Assembly (NCBI GenBank): GCA_030535605.1
Contig: JAUNRQ010000011.1
Coordinates: 1 to 45,888 of the forward strand
Direction of reading: 5' to 3'
Source: Pseudoxanthomonas suwonensis
GTDB lineage: Bacteria; Pseudomonadota; Gammaproteobacteria; Xanthomonadales; Xanthomonadaceae
Length of the DNA stretch: 45,888 bases
The position numbers and the translations under genes are program-made. This document shows, piece by piece, positions 8,514-18,095 of this stretch (within the stretch, counting starts at the first letter, position 1; each line of letters opens with the position of its first letter). The notes under the pieces are model-generated. The model made no database searches, was not told the origin of the DNA, and worked only from the letters and a program-made list of their open reading frames with translations.

Positions 8514-10133
8514 CTAAAGATTTTGGTAATTCGGCCCGGATCCACCCTCGGGCGTGACCCAGGTGATGATCTCGTACGGGTCCTTGATGTCGCAGGTCTT
8601 GCAGTGCACGCAGTTGGCGGCATTGATCTGCAGGCGCTTGCCGTGCGGCCGGGTGGCGTCTTCGACCATCTCGTACACCGCCGCCGGGCAGAACCGGGTG
8701 CAGGGGTTGTCGTACTCGACCACGCAGCGCGTCGCGCAGATGTCGGTATCGGCCACCTTCAGGTGCACCGGCTGGTCTTCGTCATGTTCGGTGGCGGCGA
8801 AGTAGACGCCGGCCAAGCGGTCGCGCGGGGCCAAGGTGCGCGTTTCGTGCCAGCCGCGATCGACGCGTTCGGCCTCGTCCAGCGTCTGCAGGCTGGCGAA
8901 GTCGGCGGTGTTCTTCAGGGTCCACGGCGACAGTCCGCCGGTGACGGTTTCCCATGCGGCATTGGCCATGCCGAACCAGAAGCCCTTCTTGAAGGCGGGC
9001 TTGACGTTGCGGACCTTGCGCAGTTCGGCCATGGCCTCGGAGGCACGAAGCCTGGCGTCGAAGCCGTTGGCGGCCAGTGCGTTGTCGGCGAGATGTTCGG
9101 CGGCGAGCATGCCGGAGCGGATCGCCTGGTGGGTGCCCTTGATCTTGGGCACGTTGAGCAGGCCGGCGGCGTCGCCGATCAGCAGAGCGCCGGGCATCTC
9201 CACCTTGGGCAGCGACTGCCAGCCGCCGGTGACGATGGCACGCGCGCCTGCGGAGATGATGCTGCCGCCTTCCAGCAGCGGCGTGATCAGCGGGTGCGCC
9301 TTCCACTGCTGGAACGCTTCCCACGGACGGTACTGCGGGTCGCGGTAATCCAGGCCGCTGACGTGGCCGATGGCCAGTCGTCCCTTGTCCAGGTGGTAGA
9401 CGAAGCCGCCCCCGTAGGTGTTGTTGTCCACCGGCCAGCCCAAGGTATGGACGATGTTGCCGGGTTTCACACGATCCTCCGGCACCTGCCACAGTTCCTT
9501 GACGCCGATGGAGTAGGTCTGCGGATCGGCGTCCTTGCAAAGATCGAAGCGTTGGAGCAGGCGCTTGGTCAGGTGTCCGCGCACGCCCTCGGCCAACACC
9601 GTGACCTTGGCGTGGATGTCGATGCCCGGGGTGTAGGACGGTTTTTGCGATCCGTCCCTGGCCACGCCCATGTCGCCGATGCGCACGCCGATGACCTTGC
9701 CGGTCTCGTCATGCAGGGTTTCCGCTGCCGCGAACCCGGGGAACACTTCCACGCCCAATACTTCGGCTTGCGGCGCCAGCCACGCGCACATCGCGCCGAG
9801 GCTGACGATGACGTTGCCGGTGTTGTGCATGCCCGGCGGCAGCGGCAGCTTGCGCTGTCCCGTGCGGGACAGCAGCCAGAACTCGTCGTCTTTGGCGTCG
9901 ATGCAGATCGGCGGCGGGTTCTCGCGCCAGCCCGGCAGCAGCGCGTCCAGCGGACCGGTTTCGATGACCGCCCCGGACAGGATGTGCGCGCCGACGGTGG
10001 AGGACTTCTCGATCACGCAGACCGACAGCTCCGGCTGCAGCTGCTTCAGTCGGATGGCGAAGGCCAGTCCGGCGGGGCCGGCGCCGACGGTGACAACGTC
10101 GTATTCCATCACGTCGCGTTCTGGCTGGGTCAT
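8514..10133 (-). CDS. Electron transfer flavoprotein-ubiquinone oxidoreductase
   Basis: A 539-residue membrane-associated flavoprotein that takes electrons from reduced ETF (from acyl-CoA and amino-acid dehydrogenases) and passes them to ubiquinone. The FAD-binding motif 'VGAGPAGLAFAIRL' lies near the N-terminus. The C-terminal 4Fe-4S domain shows Cys residues in 'CTRFCPAAVYEM' and 'NCVHCKTCDIKDP', and the protein ends 'GGSGPNYQNL', a typical family ending. AGGAGACC lies just upstream of the ATG at 10133; the longer frame to 10433 overlaps the divergent alkB-like gene and is not conserved-looking. Length matches the family. ETF subunit genes are not in this window. Confidence 0.97.
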   Translation of the reverse strand: MTQPERDVMEYDVVTVGAGPAGLAFAIRLKQLQPELSVCVIEKSSTVGAHILSGAVIETGPLDALLPGWRENPPPICIDAKDDEFWLLSRTGQRKLPLPPGMHNTGNVIVSLGAMCAWLAPQAEVLGVEVFPGFAAAETLHDETGKVIGVRIGDMGVARDGSQKPSYTPGIDIHAKVTVLAEGVRGHLTKRLLQRFDLCKDADPQTYSIGVKELWQVPEDRVKPGNIVHTLGWPVDNNTYGGGFVYHLDKGRLAIGHVSGLDYRDPQYRPWEAFQQWKAHPLITPLLEGGSIISAGARAIVTGGWQSLPKVEMPGALLIGDAAGLLNVPKIKGTHQAIRSGMLAAEHLADNALAANGFDARLRASEAMAELRKVRNVKPAFKKGFWFGMANAAWETVTGGLSPWTLKNTADFASLQTLDEAERVDRGWHETRTLAPRDRLAGVYFAATEHDEDQPVHLKVADTDICATRCVVEYDNPCTRFCPAAVYEMVEDATRPHGKRLQINAANCVHCKTCDIKDPYEIITWVTPEGGSGPNYQNL

Positions 10134-10324
10134 GCTGGTCTCCTGAGTCTGCGGGTCATTTTCGGCGCTGCGGGCGGGAACGGCAAATGCAGTGATGTCC
10201 GGCGCCCGCGGGGTCTTGACGTGCGTGCGGCGATCATCGGCAGTGAGCAGTACGTGACCAGGACACACTTCCCTGGCGCATGGCGAGACGGCGGGAGGTA
10301 CGGGCGACATGGTTGGCGACCGAC

Positions 10325-10933
10325 ATGAGTGACGAACCAGCCGGCGCGGGCATCGAGGTCCGGCATGTCCCCGGCTGGTTGCCGCGGGCGAACGCCGATG
10401 CACTGCTGACGGCGTTGCGCGAGCAACTGCCATGGTCGGTGCATCGCGTCCGCCTGTTCGGGCGCGAGGTGGACGTGCCGCGGCTGAGCTGCTGGATCGG
10501 TGAGCCGGACGCGGTGTACCGCTACTCCGGGGCCACGTTCCGGCCAGTGCCGTGGCCGACCTGGCTGCTGCCGCTGCGCAGGCAGGTGGAAGATGCCTGC
10601 GGGACGCGTTTCAACAGCGCGCTGGCCAATCGCTATCGCGACGGACGTGACGCCATGGGCTGGCACAGTGACGACGAGCCGGAGCTGGGGACCGATCCCG
10701 TCATTGCCTCGCTCAGCCTCGGGGGAAGTCGCCGCTTCCTGCTGCGGTCACGCGCGACGCCGGTGCAGCGGCAGGCGCATGTGCTGGGCCACGGTGATCT
10801 GCTGGTGATGGCCGGAGCCACGCAGCGGCTGGCCCGGCATGCACTGCCACGCACGGCGCGTCCGGTCCAGGAGCGGATCAATCTCACGTTCCGCCTCGTC
10901 CTGCCCGGTCGTGGAGCCGGCAGCAACGGCTGA
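10325..10933 (+). CDS. AlkB-like 2-oxoglutarate/Fe(II)-dependent dioxygenase
   Basis: A 202-residue member of the AlkB family, which oxidatively demethylates alkylated bases. The iron-binding H-x-D is in 'MGWHSDDEPELG', preceded by 'NRYRDGRDA'. The distal His is in 'LARHALP', and the 2-oxoglutarate-binding Arg pair is in 'RINLTFR', followed by the usual C-terminal strand. Size and motif spacing fit the AlkB2/ALKBH2-3-like group rather than E. coli AlkB itself. ATG at 10325 is chosen; an in-frame ATG at 10280 would add 15 residues. It is divergent from ETF-QO with about 190 bases between the starts, and no Ada-type regulator is nearby. Confidence 0.92.
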   Translation: MSDEPAGAGIEVRHVPGWLPRANADALLTALREQLPWSVHRVRLFGREVDVPRLSCWIGEPDAVYRYSGATFRPVPWPTWLLPLRRQVEDACGTRFNSALANRYRDGRDAMGWHSDDEPELGTDPVIASLSLGGSRRFLLRSRATPVQRQAHVLGHGDLLVMAGATQRLARHALPRTARPVQERINLTFRLVLPGRGAGSNG

Positions 10934-10998
10934 AGGATCCTCGCAAGTCCAGGCAACGCCACACGAGTGATCGATCGTTGCGACGCGCCCGGAGTGGG

Positions 10999-11655
10999 TC
11001 AGCGTCGCGGCGGCAGCGGATGCCTGACACGGTCGGCCTGCCCGGCATGCAGGGCCCAGCCGGCGATGTCGGTGGTGACGTTGGCCAGGGCGCGCTCGAA
11101 CGTGGCCACGACATTGGGAATGTCGCTGGCGCCGACCGGCAGTTGCTGGCGGAAAGTGCGGGCGCCGGCCACGCGCTGGTCATGCACGCGCATCAGCTGG
11201 GCGTTGACTTCGATCACCACCGATGGCGTCGCCTGTCCGGCGTAGTCGGCTTCGTAATGGCGCAGGTCCAGCAGCAGCCGGTAGTCGTTGGCCAAGCCGC
11301 TGCCCTGGCGCGAGGCCGCGGAGATGCGCCCGGAGTCACCAAGCACTTGCAGCAAGGCGTCGACCAGTTGGTCAGACGGCGGCCGCGCCCAATTGGCACC
11401 GCTGTAGACTTGGATCTCGTCTGCGGAGGGGCGCACCGCAATGCGCAGGCTGTCGATCATGCGCGAGGCCTCAGGCCGGGCAATGCCCAATTGCCAATCC
11501 ACCTGCGGCCAGTCGGCCGCCGCCTGCAGTTGCGGGCGCGGCGCGTAGATGGTGGGCGATTCGCCACGGCTGGCGCCCAGCAGCGAGCAGCCCGACAGCA
11601 GGGCCGCGAGCACGGTCACGCCGGTCAGCGGTTGTCGAAGGAGGCGGGTGTTCAT
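10999..11655 (-). CDS. ABC-type transport auxiliary lipoprotein, PqiC-like
   Basis: A 218-residue lipoprotein. Its signal peptide ends in 'LLSGC', giving lipidation at Cys23. The rest fits the ABC-type transport auxiliary lipoprotein (PqiC/DUF330-like) family, which partners MCE proteins: 'IYAPRPQLQ' early, and 'LRHYEADYAGQATPSVVIEV' for the central strand. It is the last gene of the Mla-like operon, and its ATG overlaps the MCE gene's stop as ATGA, a sign of translational coupling. It probably helps lipid exchange at the outer membrane. Known Mla operons of the E. coli type use MlaC instead, and no MlaC is present here. Confidence 0.85.
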   Translation of the reverse strand: MNTRLLRQPLTGVTVLAALLSGCSLLGASRGESPTIYAPRPQLQAAADWPQVDWQLGIARPEASRMIDSLRIAVRPSADEIQVYSGANWARPPSDQLVDALLQVLGDSGRISAASRQGSGLANDYRLLLDLRHYEADYAGQATPSVVIEVNAQLMRVHDQRVAGARTFRQQLPVGASDIPNVVATFERALANVTTDIAGWALHAGQADRVRHPLPPRR

Positions 11656-12578
11656 TCCGGGGTGAACTCCTTGGGTGCGTCGCGTCCCAGCAGGTAACGC
11701 GCGGGGCTGCCATCCATGCGGTCGCTGATCCGCCGCAGGTCGCGCACCAGGGCGCGCAGTTCCGACAGCGTCGGGCCCAGTTGGCCAAGGCCGTCGTTGG
11801 CAAAACTGTTGATGGCGGTACGGTTCTCGTTGAGGATCGCGTCGGCGCCGCCGGCGGCGCTGTCGAACTTGGCCAGCGACGCGTCCAGTTTCGCCACCAG
11901 TACCGGCAATTGCTGCGCGAATTCCCGGTCGAAAGTGCTCACCGTCCGGTTGGTGTTGTCCAGGGTGGTGTTGAGTTGTTCGGTGGCGCGACGGGCGTTG
12001 CCGATCAGTGCTTTCAGATCCGCGTCCTGGCTGCCGACGGCGCCGGTGATCGCCTCGATGTTGGCCATGGTGTTGGCGAAACGCTCGACGTTTTCCTCGC
12101 TCAGCATCCGGTCCATGCGTTCGACCAGGCGATTGGCGGTATCGGCGATGTTCTGCAGCGCCGACGGTTCGGTCAGGATGATCGGAACCTCGTTGGCGGC
12201 GTCCGGCTCCAGCCGTGGCGCGTTGGGACTGCCGCCGGTCAGCTGGACGAAGGGGCTGCCGGTCAGCCCGGCCTGTGACAGGCGCGCGCGGGTGTCGACC
12301 TTGACCGGGGCGTCGTGCTGGAGCTTGAGGTTCGCCACCACCATGCGGGGGTCCTCGGGGTTCAGCTTGAGCTCTTCGACCGTGCCAACGGAGATGCCGT
12401 TGTACTGCACCGAGCTGCCGACCGTCAGGCCGGTCACCGGCTCGTTGAAGATCACGTCGTAGCGCTGCCAGTTGCGGGCCGATGCATAGTTCGCTGCCCA
12501 CAGCAGGAACAGCAGGCCGAAGGTCGCCACCGCGATGGTGAAGGCACCGATCAGCACGTAGTTGGCTTTGGTTTCCAT
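11652..12578 (-). CDS. mlaD: MCE-domain lipid transport protein, MlaD-like
   Basis: A 308-residue MCE protein anchored by one N-terminal helix (about residues 8-30, 'VLIGAFTIAVATFGLLFLLW'). The MCE domain follows (about 35-115) with 'VTGLTVGSSVQYNGISVGTV' and 'GLTGSPFVQLTGG'. The C-terminal half is a long helical region (about 150-290), longer than in E. coli MlaD, and may form a hydrophobic channel in a hexamer. AGGA lies before the ATG at 12578. The next gene upstream encodes the ATPase (13-base gap), and the lipoprotein gene overlaps the 3' end. The set makes an inner-membrane complex that moves phospholipid between membranes; the direction cannot be told from sequence. Confidence 0.92.
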   Translation of the reverse strand: METKANYVLIGAFTIAVATFGLLFLLWAANYASARNWQRYDVIFNEPVTGLTVGSSVQYNGISVGTVEELKLNPEDPRMVVANLKLQHDAPVKVDTRARLSQAGLTGSPFVQLTGGSPNAPRLEPDAANEVPIILTEPSALQNIADTANRLVERMDRMLSEENVERFANTMANIEAITGAVGSQDADLKALIGNARRATEQLNTTLDNTNRTVSTFDREFAQQLPVLVAKLDASLAKFDSAAGGADAILNENRTAINSFANDGLGQLGPTLSELRALVRDLRRISDRMDGSPARYLLGRDAPKEFTPE

Positions 12579-12591
12579 GTCGGTCCTGTGG

Positions 12592-13410
12592 TCAGCTGTT
12601 GGTCGCGTGCACCGCGTCACGCGTTGCCTGGGCCGCGCGTGCGCGTGGCCCGTGGAAATAGTCCCGCACCCAGGGGTGGTCGAAGCGTTCGACCTCCTCG
12701 AGCGGGGCAGTGATCAGTACCTTGCGCTCGGCCAGCACCGCGACGCGGTCGCAGATGGCATAGAGAGTATCCAGATCGTGGGTGATGAGGAACACGCTCA
12801 GGCCCAGGGCGCGTTGCAGGTTGCGCAGCAGCTCGTCGAATGCGGCGGCACTGATGGGGTCCAGCCCGGCGGTCGGCTCGTCGAGGAACAGCAGCGGCGG
12901 ATCCAGCGCCAGCGCCCGTGCCAAGCCGGCGCGCTTGCGCATGCCGCCGGACAGTTCCGAGGGGAACTTGTCCAGCGCGTCGGCCGGCAGCCCGGCCAGC
13001 TTGACCTTGAGCAGCGCCAGCTCGTAGCGCAACGAATCCGGCAGTTGCGCGGCGTGCTCCTTCAGCGGCACCTCGACGTTCTCGCCGACGGTGAGCGAGG
13101 AAAACAGCGCGCCGTCCTGGAACAGCACCCCGGTCCGGCGCTCGATGCCGTGACGCAGGGTCTCGTCGTCGCTGAGCGCATCCAGGCCCATGACCCGGAT
13201 GCTGCCGGACTGCGGCTTGCGCAGGCCCAGGATCGCGCGCATCAGCACCGACTTGCCGGTGCCCGAGCCGCCCACCACGCCGAGGATCTCGCCGCGACGC
13301 ATGTCAAGGTCCAGCCCGTCATGCACCACATGGTTGCCGAACTGGGTGCGCATGCCGCGCACCTGCACGATCGGTTCCTCGTCGGTGGCGTCGCCGGTCG
13401 TGGACATCAT
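12592..13410 (-). CDS. mlaF: ABC transporter ATP-binding protein, MlaF-like
   Basis: A 272-residue ATPase of the Mla-type lipid transporter. Walker A is 'GGSGTGKS' (about residues 47-54), the signature is 'ELSGGMRKRAGLARALA', and Walker B is 'LLFLDEPTAGLD', followed by the switch His in 'FLITHDLDTL'. These spacings and 'ALFSSLTVGENVEVPL' are typical of MlaF. Two consecutive ATGs at 13410 and 13407 can serve as start, with AGGATGCAGG upstream; the longer frame to 13452 would overlap the permease gene. The gap to mlaE is 17 bases. Confidence 0.94.
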   Translation of the reverse strand: MMSTTGDATDEEPIVQVRGMRTQFGNHVVHDGLDLDMRRGEILGVVGGSGTGKSVLMRAILGLRKPQSGSIRVMGLDALSDDETLRHGIERRTGVLFQDGALFSSLTVGENVEVPLKEHAAQLPDSLRYELALLKVKLAGLPADALDKFPSELSGGMRKRAGLARALALDPPLLFLDEPTAGLDPISAAAFDELLRNLQRALGLSVFLITHDLDTLYAICDRVAVLAERKVLITAPLEEVERFDHPWVRDYFHGPRARAAQATRDAVHATNS

Positions 13411-13427
13411 GCCTGCATCCTGCACGG

Positions 13428-14549
13428 TCAGTACCCCATCTGCATGAACCACAACGCGAATATCGCATCGAGGATGATGACCAGCGAGATCGACTGCACC
13501 ACCGCCGAGGTGGTGCGTTCGCCGACCGATGCGGCGGTGCCCTTCACCTGCATCCCTTCCAGACAGCCGATCAGGGCGATGACCACCGCGTACACCGGCG
13601 CCTTGGTCATGCCGACCACGAAGTGGCGCATCTGGAAGGTGTCCTGCATGCGCGCCAGGTAGGCCGGGGGCGGAATGTCCAGCGAGATGGCACCCACCGC
13701 GACGCCGCCGGCCAGGCCGGCGACCATCGCCAGGAAGGTCAGCAGCGGCAGGGTGATGGTCAGCGCCACCATCCGCGGCAGCACCAGCAGGTCCACCGGG
13801 TCCAGCCCCAGCGTGCGGATCGCATCGACCTCCTCGCGGCTGACCATCGAGCCGATCTGCGCGGTGAAGGCGCTGGCGGTGCGGCCGGCGAGGATGATCG
13901 CGGTCAGCAGCACGCCGAACTCGCGCAGGAAGGCGATCGACACCAGTTCCACCACGAAGATGGTCATGCCGAAGTCGCGCAGCACGTTGGCACCGAGGAA
14001 GGCGATCACGGCACCGACCAGGAACGACAGCAGAAGCACCAATGGCACGGCATCCAGCCCGACCTGCTCCATGTGGTGGACGGTCGAGGTCAGGCGGATG
14101 CGCTGCGGCTCGCGTGCCAGTCGCACCAGCTTGGACAGGGTTTCGCCCAGGAAGCTGATCAGCACCACCAGTTCGCGGGCGTTCTCCACCATGGCCTTGC
14201 CCAGGCGGGCGAGCGCGGCAATGAAGCCGAGATCACGCCCTCGCCGCGGACGTTCGTCATGGACGTCCTCGATCGCGCTGACCAGCTGCCGGTAGCGCTC
14301 ATCGAAGCGGATGCCGCCGAAGTCCATGCCGTGCTTTTCCGTCCAGCGCAGCAGTTGCAGCACGCCAAGGCTGTCGATGCGGTCGATGCCGGTGGCATCG
14401 ACCTGCCGGATGCCTTCGGGCAGGCCGCCCAGTGCCTCGGAGATGGCCTGGGCGTGCACCAGGGTCCAGCGGCCGCCCAGCCGCACGCTCGCCGGATCGT
14501 CCTGATCGAGCATGGCGCGGGGCGGTTGCTTGGCGGAGAGCGCGGGCAT
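13428..14549 (-). CDS. mlaE: MlaE-type permease with N-terminal STAS-like domain
   Basis: A 373-residue permease of the Mla/MlaE (DUF140) family. The membrane domain (about residues 130-373) includes 'SFLVGAVIAFLGANVLRDFG', 'FLREFGVLLTAIILAGRTAS' and 'GSMVSREEVDAIRTLGLDP', all strongly typical. The N-terminal 110 residues ('DATGIDRIDSLGVLQLLRW') look like a STAS domain, so the role of the separate MlaB protein seems fused into the permease. Start is uncertain: ATG at 14549 or 14513, neither with a strong ribosome binding site. It is the first gene of the minus-strand lipid transport operon and is divergent from the ThrE-like gene, with about 125 bases between. Confidence 0.92.
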   Translation of the reverse strand: MPALSAKQPPRAMLDQDDPASVRLGGRWTLVHAQAISEALGGLPEGIRQVDATGIDRIDSLGVLQLLRWTEKHGMDFGGIRFDERYRQLVSAIEDVHDERPRRGRDLGFIAALARLGKAMVENARELVVLISFLGETLSKLVRLAREPQRIRLTSTVHHMEQVGLDAVPLVLLLSFLVGAVIAFLGANVLRDFGMTIFVVELVSIAFLREFGVLLTAIILAGRTASAFTAQIGSMVSREEVDAIRTLGLDPVDLLVLPRMVALTITLPLLTFLAMVAGLAGGVAVGAISLDIPPPAYLARMQDTFQMRHFVVGMTKAPVYAVVIALIGCLEGMQVKGTAASVGERTTSAVVQSISLVIILDAIFALWFMQMGY

Positions 14550-14675
14550 CGGGTGCAGTATGCCGGCTGCGCGGCGGCGCGTCAGTGGCCGGCGCCGGAA
14601 CCCGGCACAACGCACGGCCGGCTGCTTGCCACCGCTGGTGGCGCATTCATCTTCCATGGCGCAATGTTCCGCGCC

Positions 14676-15974
14676 ATGCATACTTCCCCGGTGCAGCCAT
14701 CCGACTTCCCGACGCCCACCATGCCGCAACCCGTCAAGGCCGGCCCCGAACCGGGCTATGCCCAGCGCATCGCCTTCGTGCTGGAGCTGGTCCGGCGCCT
14801 GCACCTGTACGGCACCACCGCGCAACGACTGGAAGCGATCATCGTGCTGGTGTCCCAGCGCATGGGGCTGGAGTGCCAGCCGTGGGTCAGCCCCACGGGC
14901 ATCGTGATGAACTTCAACGATCCGACCATGCCGCCGGGGGAAAGCGAGATCACCCGGGTGATCCGCGTGCCGCTCGGCGAGGTCGACCTGCGCCGCCTGG
15001 TGGAGGCCGATCGCATCGCCGAAGACGTGACCTGCGGGCGCATGGGCATTGCCGACGGCCATGCGGCCCTGCAACAGCTGGACGAGGAGCCCCGCCTGCC
15101 CTCGCGGGCACTGCACGTGCTGGCATGCGCGCTGGCATCGGGTTCGGTGGCCGGCCTGCTGCGCCTGCCGTGGCTGGAAATCGCCACGGGGGCCTTGGTC
15201 GGTCTGGTGATCGGCCTGTTCGAGGAATTGCGGCGCGGGCGTCCGCGGCTGGCCGAAGCCAGTGACGCGATTGCCGGGATCGTTGCCGGCACGCTTGCCG
15301 TGCTGGTGGCCAGCTTCATCGCGCCGATCAACCTCAACACCGTCATCATCGCTTCGTTGATCGTGCTGCTGCCGGGTATGGCGCTGACCAACGCGGTCAA
15401 CGAACTGACCAGCCAGCACCTGATATCCGGCAGTGCCCGCTTTGCCGGCGCGGTGACCACGGTGATGAAGCTCACCGTCGGCACGGCCATTGCCCTGGCG
15501 GTGGCGACGCATCTTGGCCTGGAGCCGCAGGTGCGGGCATGGCGACCGCAGCCGGAATGGCTGGAGTGGGCCGCGCTGATCAGCGCCGGGGTCGCGTTCG
15601 CGGTGCTGTTCCGCGCGCAATGGCGCGATGCCCCGGTGGTGATCGCCGCGGCCATGGCCGGTTACCTGATTTCCCGCTGGGGCGGCCTGGCGTGGGGAGG
15701 CGTGGCCGGCGTGTTCATCGCTGCGCTGGTGGTCACCGCCGCGGGCAATGCCTACGCGCGCTGGGTGAACCGTCCCGGTGCCGTGGTGCGGGTGCCCGGC
15801 ATCATCCTGCTGGTGCCCGGCAGCACCAGCCTGCGCGGATTGATGACATTGGTGCAGCAGCAGGACGCGGCCATCGGCCAGCAGGCGGTCCTGGCGGTGC
15901 TCAACGTGTTGCTGGCGCTGCTGGCCGGGCTGCTGTTCGGCAACCTGCTGCTACCGACCCGTCGCAACCTCTGA
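14676..15974 (+). CDS. Threonine/serine exporter family protein, ThrE-like
   Basis: A 432-residue inner-membrane protein of the ThrE family, which exports threonine, serine or related small molecules. The soluble N-terminal part (about residues 20-130) carries 'VLELVRRLHLYGTTAQRLEA' and 'FNDP', matching the cytoplasmic DUF1212-like region. It is followed by about ten hydrophobic segments, including 'LIVLLPGMALTNAVNELTSQ' and 'VRVPGIILLVPGSTSLRGL'; the duplicated 'LLPG/LVPG' features are typical of the family. Here both halves are in one chain. Alternative in-frame starts exist at 14664 and 14721. The next gene, hppA, converges on it, with a terminator between. Confidence 0.88.
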   Translation: MHTSPVQPSDFPTPTMPQPVKAGPEPGYAQRIAFVLELVRRLHLYGTTAQRLEAIIVLVSQRMGLECQPWVSPTGIVMNFNDPTMPPGESEITRVIRVPLGEVDLRRLVEADRIAEDVTCGRMGIADGHAALQQLDEEPRLPSRALHVLACALASGSVAGLLRLPWLEIATGALVGLVIGLFEELRRGRPRLAEASDAIAGIVAGTLAVLVASFIAPINLNTVIIASLIVLLPGMALTNAVNELTSQHLISGSARFAGAVTTVMKLTVGTAIALAVATHLGLEPQVRAWRPQPEWLEWAALISAGVAFAVLFRAQWRDAPVVIAAAMAGYLISRWGGLAWGGVAGVFIAALVVTAAGNAYARWVNRPGAVVRVPGIILLVPGSTSLRGLMTLVQQQDAAIGQQAVLAVLNVLLALLAGLLFGNLLLPTRRNL

Positions 15975-16005
15975 CGGCGGTGGCGCACGTCGCGCCCCAC
16001 GAAAA

Positions 16006-16029
16006 AACGCCCCGGCAACCCGGGGCGTT
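16006..16029 (-). terminator. Rho-independent terminator of hppA
   Basis: AACGCCCCGG and CCGGGGCGTT pair perfectly over ten bases around a four-base loop. Read on the minus strand the stem is followed by a run of T, so it ends transcription coming from hppA. It sits about 40 bases past the hppA stop. It may also slow the opposing ThrE-like transcript, but that side lacks a U-tract. Confidence 0.9.
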
Positions 16030-16070
16030 GGTGGCAACTGCCGCACTGCGGGCAGGCGGCTGCGCGATCA

Positions 16071-18095
16071 CTACAGCAGCGGCACCAGCAGCAGGGCGAC
16101 GATGTTGATGATCTTGATCAGCGGGTTGATGGCCGGGCCCGCGGTGTCCTTGTACGGGTCGCCGACGGTGTCGCCGGTCACCGCCGCCTTGTGCGCTTCG
16201 GAGCCCTTGCCGCCGAAGTGGCCGTCCTCGATGTGCTTCTTGGCATTGTCCCAGGCGCCACCGCCGGTGGTCATCGAGATCGCCACGAACAGGCCGGTGA
16301 CGATCGTGCCGATCAGCAATCCGCCGAGCGCTTCCGGCCCCAGCAGCAGGCCGACCAGGATCGGCACCACCACCGGCAGCAGCGAGGGCACGATCATTTC
16401 CTTGATCGCCGAACGCGTCAGCATGTCCACCGCCTTGTCGTACTGCGGCTTGCCGGTGCCTTCCATGATGCCCTTGATGTCACGGAACTGGCGGCGGACT
16501 TCCTCGACCACCGCACCGGCGGCGCGGCCGACCGCTTCCATCGCCATCGCTCCGAACAGATAGGGGATCAGGCCACCGATCAGCAGGCCGATGATGACCT
16601 TGTGGTTGGACAGGTCGAAGGCGTACTCGATGCCGGTATGCGCTTCGAGGTTGTGGGTGTAGTCGGCGAACAGCACCAGCGCCGCCAGTGCCGCCGAGCC
16701 GATCGCATAGCCCTTGGTCACCGCCTTGGTGGTGTTGCCGACCGCATCCAGCGGATCGGTCACCGCGCGTACCTCCGGCGGCATTTCCGCCATCTCGGCG
16801 ATGCCGCCGGCGTTGTCGGTGATCGGGCCATAGGCGTCCAGCGCCACGATCATCCCGGCCATCGACAGCATGGCGGTCGCGGCGATGGCGATGCCGTACA
16901 ACCCGCCCAGCTCGTAGCAACCCCAGATTGCCAGGCACACGGCCACCACCGGCAGAGCGGTCGCCTTCATCGACACGCCGAGGCCGGCGATGATGTTGGT
17001 GCCGTGGCCGGTGGTCGAGGCCTGCGCGACATGCTGCACCGGCTTGTACTGGGTACCGGTGTAGTACTCGGTGATCCAGACGATGGCGCCGGTCAGCACC
17101 AGTCCGATCAGCGCGCACCAGTAGATGTTCATCCAGCCGTGCGCGTTGTCGGCCATCAGCTCGCGGGTGATCGGCAAGAAGGCGATCGCCGCCAGCACGG
17201 CCGACACGATCACGCCCTTGTACAGCGCGCCCATGATGTTGCTGGTGCCTTCGGAAACGCGAACGAAGAACGCGCCGATGATCGAGGCGATGATCGAGGC
17301 GCCGCCCAGCACCAGCGGATACAGCACGCCATGGGTGCCGGTGCCGGCCAGCAGCAGGCCCAGCAGCATGGTGGCGATCACCGTGACCGCATAGGTCTCG
17401 AACAGGTCGGCGGCCATGCCGGCACAGTCACCGACGTTGTCGCCGACGTTGTCGGCGATCACCGCCGGGTTGCGCGGGTCGTCCTCGGGGATGCCGGCCT
17501 CGACCTTGCCCACCAGGTCGGCGCCCACGTCCGCGCCCTTGGTGAAGATGCCACCGCCCAGCCGCGCGAAGATCGAGATCAGCGAGGAGCCGAAGGCCAA
17601 GCCCACCAGCGCGTGCAGGTTGTCGGATTCGGAATATCCCATCCGCTGCAGCACGAAGTAATAGCCGGCCACGCCCAGCAGCCCCAGCCCGACCACCAGC
17701 ATGCCGGTGATGGCGCCGCCCTTGAAGGCCACGTCCATCGCCGGACGCATTCCGGTGCGCGCGGCTTCCGCGGTACGCACGTTGGCGCGTACCGAAACGT
17801 TCATGCCGATGTAGCCGGCAGCCCCGGACAGCACCGCACCGATCAGGAAGCCGATCGCCGTCGGCCAGCTGATGAACGCGCCGACCAGCACGAACAGCAG
17901 CACGCCGACGATGCCGATGGTCATGTACTGCCGGTTCAGATAGGCACGCGCGCCTTCCTGAATGGCGCCGGCGATTTCCTGCATGCGTTCGTTGCCGGCC
18001 GGTTGCCGGTTGATCCATCCGCTGGCCCAAAGGCCGTAGACGATGGCGATGGCGGCGCAGACCAGCGCCAGATAAAGACCGTACTGCTCCAGCAT
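16071..18095 (-). CDS. hppA: K+-independent membrane pyrophosphatase, proton-pumping type
   Basis: A 674-residue integral membrane pyrophosphatase that couples PPi hydrolysis to H+ export, with about 16 membrane segments. The substrate-binding segment 'DVGADLVGK' is at about residues 189-197, and '[16 protein letters not shown]' (about 215-230) supplies Mg-PPi ligands. The ion-specificity site reads '[10 protein letters not shown]', with Lys457 and Thr460; family knowledge links this K-x-x-T form to K+-independent proton pumps, whereas K+-dependent enzymes have Ala and Gly there. GGGAGGG precedes the ATG. A strong terminator follows. Its near neighbour is a PPi-dependent phosphofructokinase, suggesting that the cell recycles PPi for energy. 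Confidence 0.97.
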   Translation of the reverse strand: MLEQYGLYLALVCAAIAIVYGLWASGWINRQPAGNERMQEIAGAIQEGARAYLNRQYMTIGIVGVLLFVLVGAFISWPTAIGFLIGAVLSGAAGYIGMNVSVRANVRTAEAARTGMRPAMDVAFKGGAITGMLVVGLGLLGVAGYYFVLQRMGYSESDNLHALVGLAFGSSLISIFARLGGGIFTKGADVGADLVGKVEAGIPEDDPRNPAVIADNVGDNVGDCAGMAADLFETYAVTVIATMLLGLLLAGTGTHGVLYPLVLGGASIIASIIGAFFVRVSEGTSNIMGALYKGVIVSAVLAAIAFLPITRELMADNAHGWMNIYWCALIGLVLTGAIVWITEYYTGTQYKPVQHVAQASTTGHGTNIIAGLGVSMKATALPVVAVCLAIWGCYELGGLYGIAIAATAMLSMAGMIVALDAYGPITDNAGGIAEMAEMPPEVRAVTDPLDAVGNTTKAVTKGYAIGSAALAALVLFADYTHNLEAHTGIEYAFDLSNHKVIIGLLIGGLIPYLFGAMAMEAVGRAAGAVVEEVRRQFRDIKGIMEGTGKPQYDKAVDMLTRSAIKEMIVPSLLPVVVPILVGLLLGPEALGGLLIGTIVTGLFVAISMTTGGGAWDNAKKHIEDGHFGGKGSEAHKAAVTGDTVGDPYKDTAGPAINPLIKIINIVALLLVPLL

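Noticed and set aside
8196..10328. 710-codon plus-strand open frame
   Set aside because: It lies antisense to ETF-QO and the GT-C-like gene, with no family motifs; long antisense frames are expected in GC-rich DNA.
13623..14675. Long N-terminal extension of the ThrE-like frame
   Set aside because: It is antisense to mlaE and rich in His, Gln and Arg; the homologous part begins near 14676.
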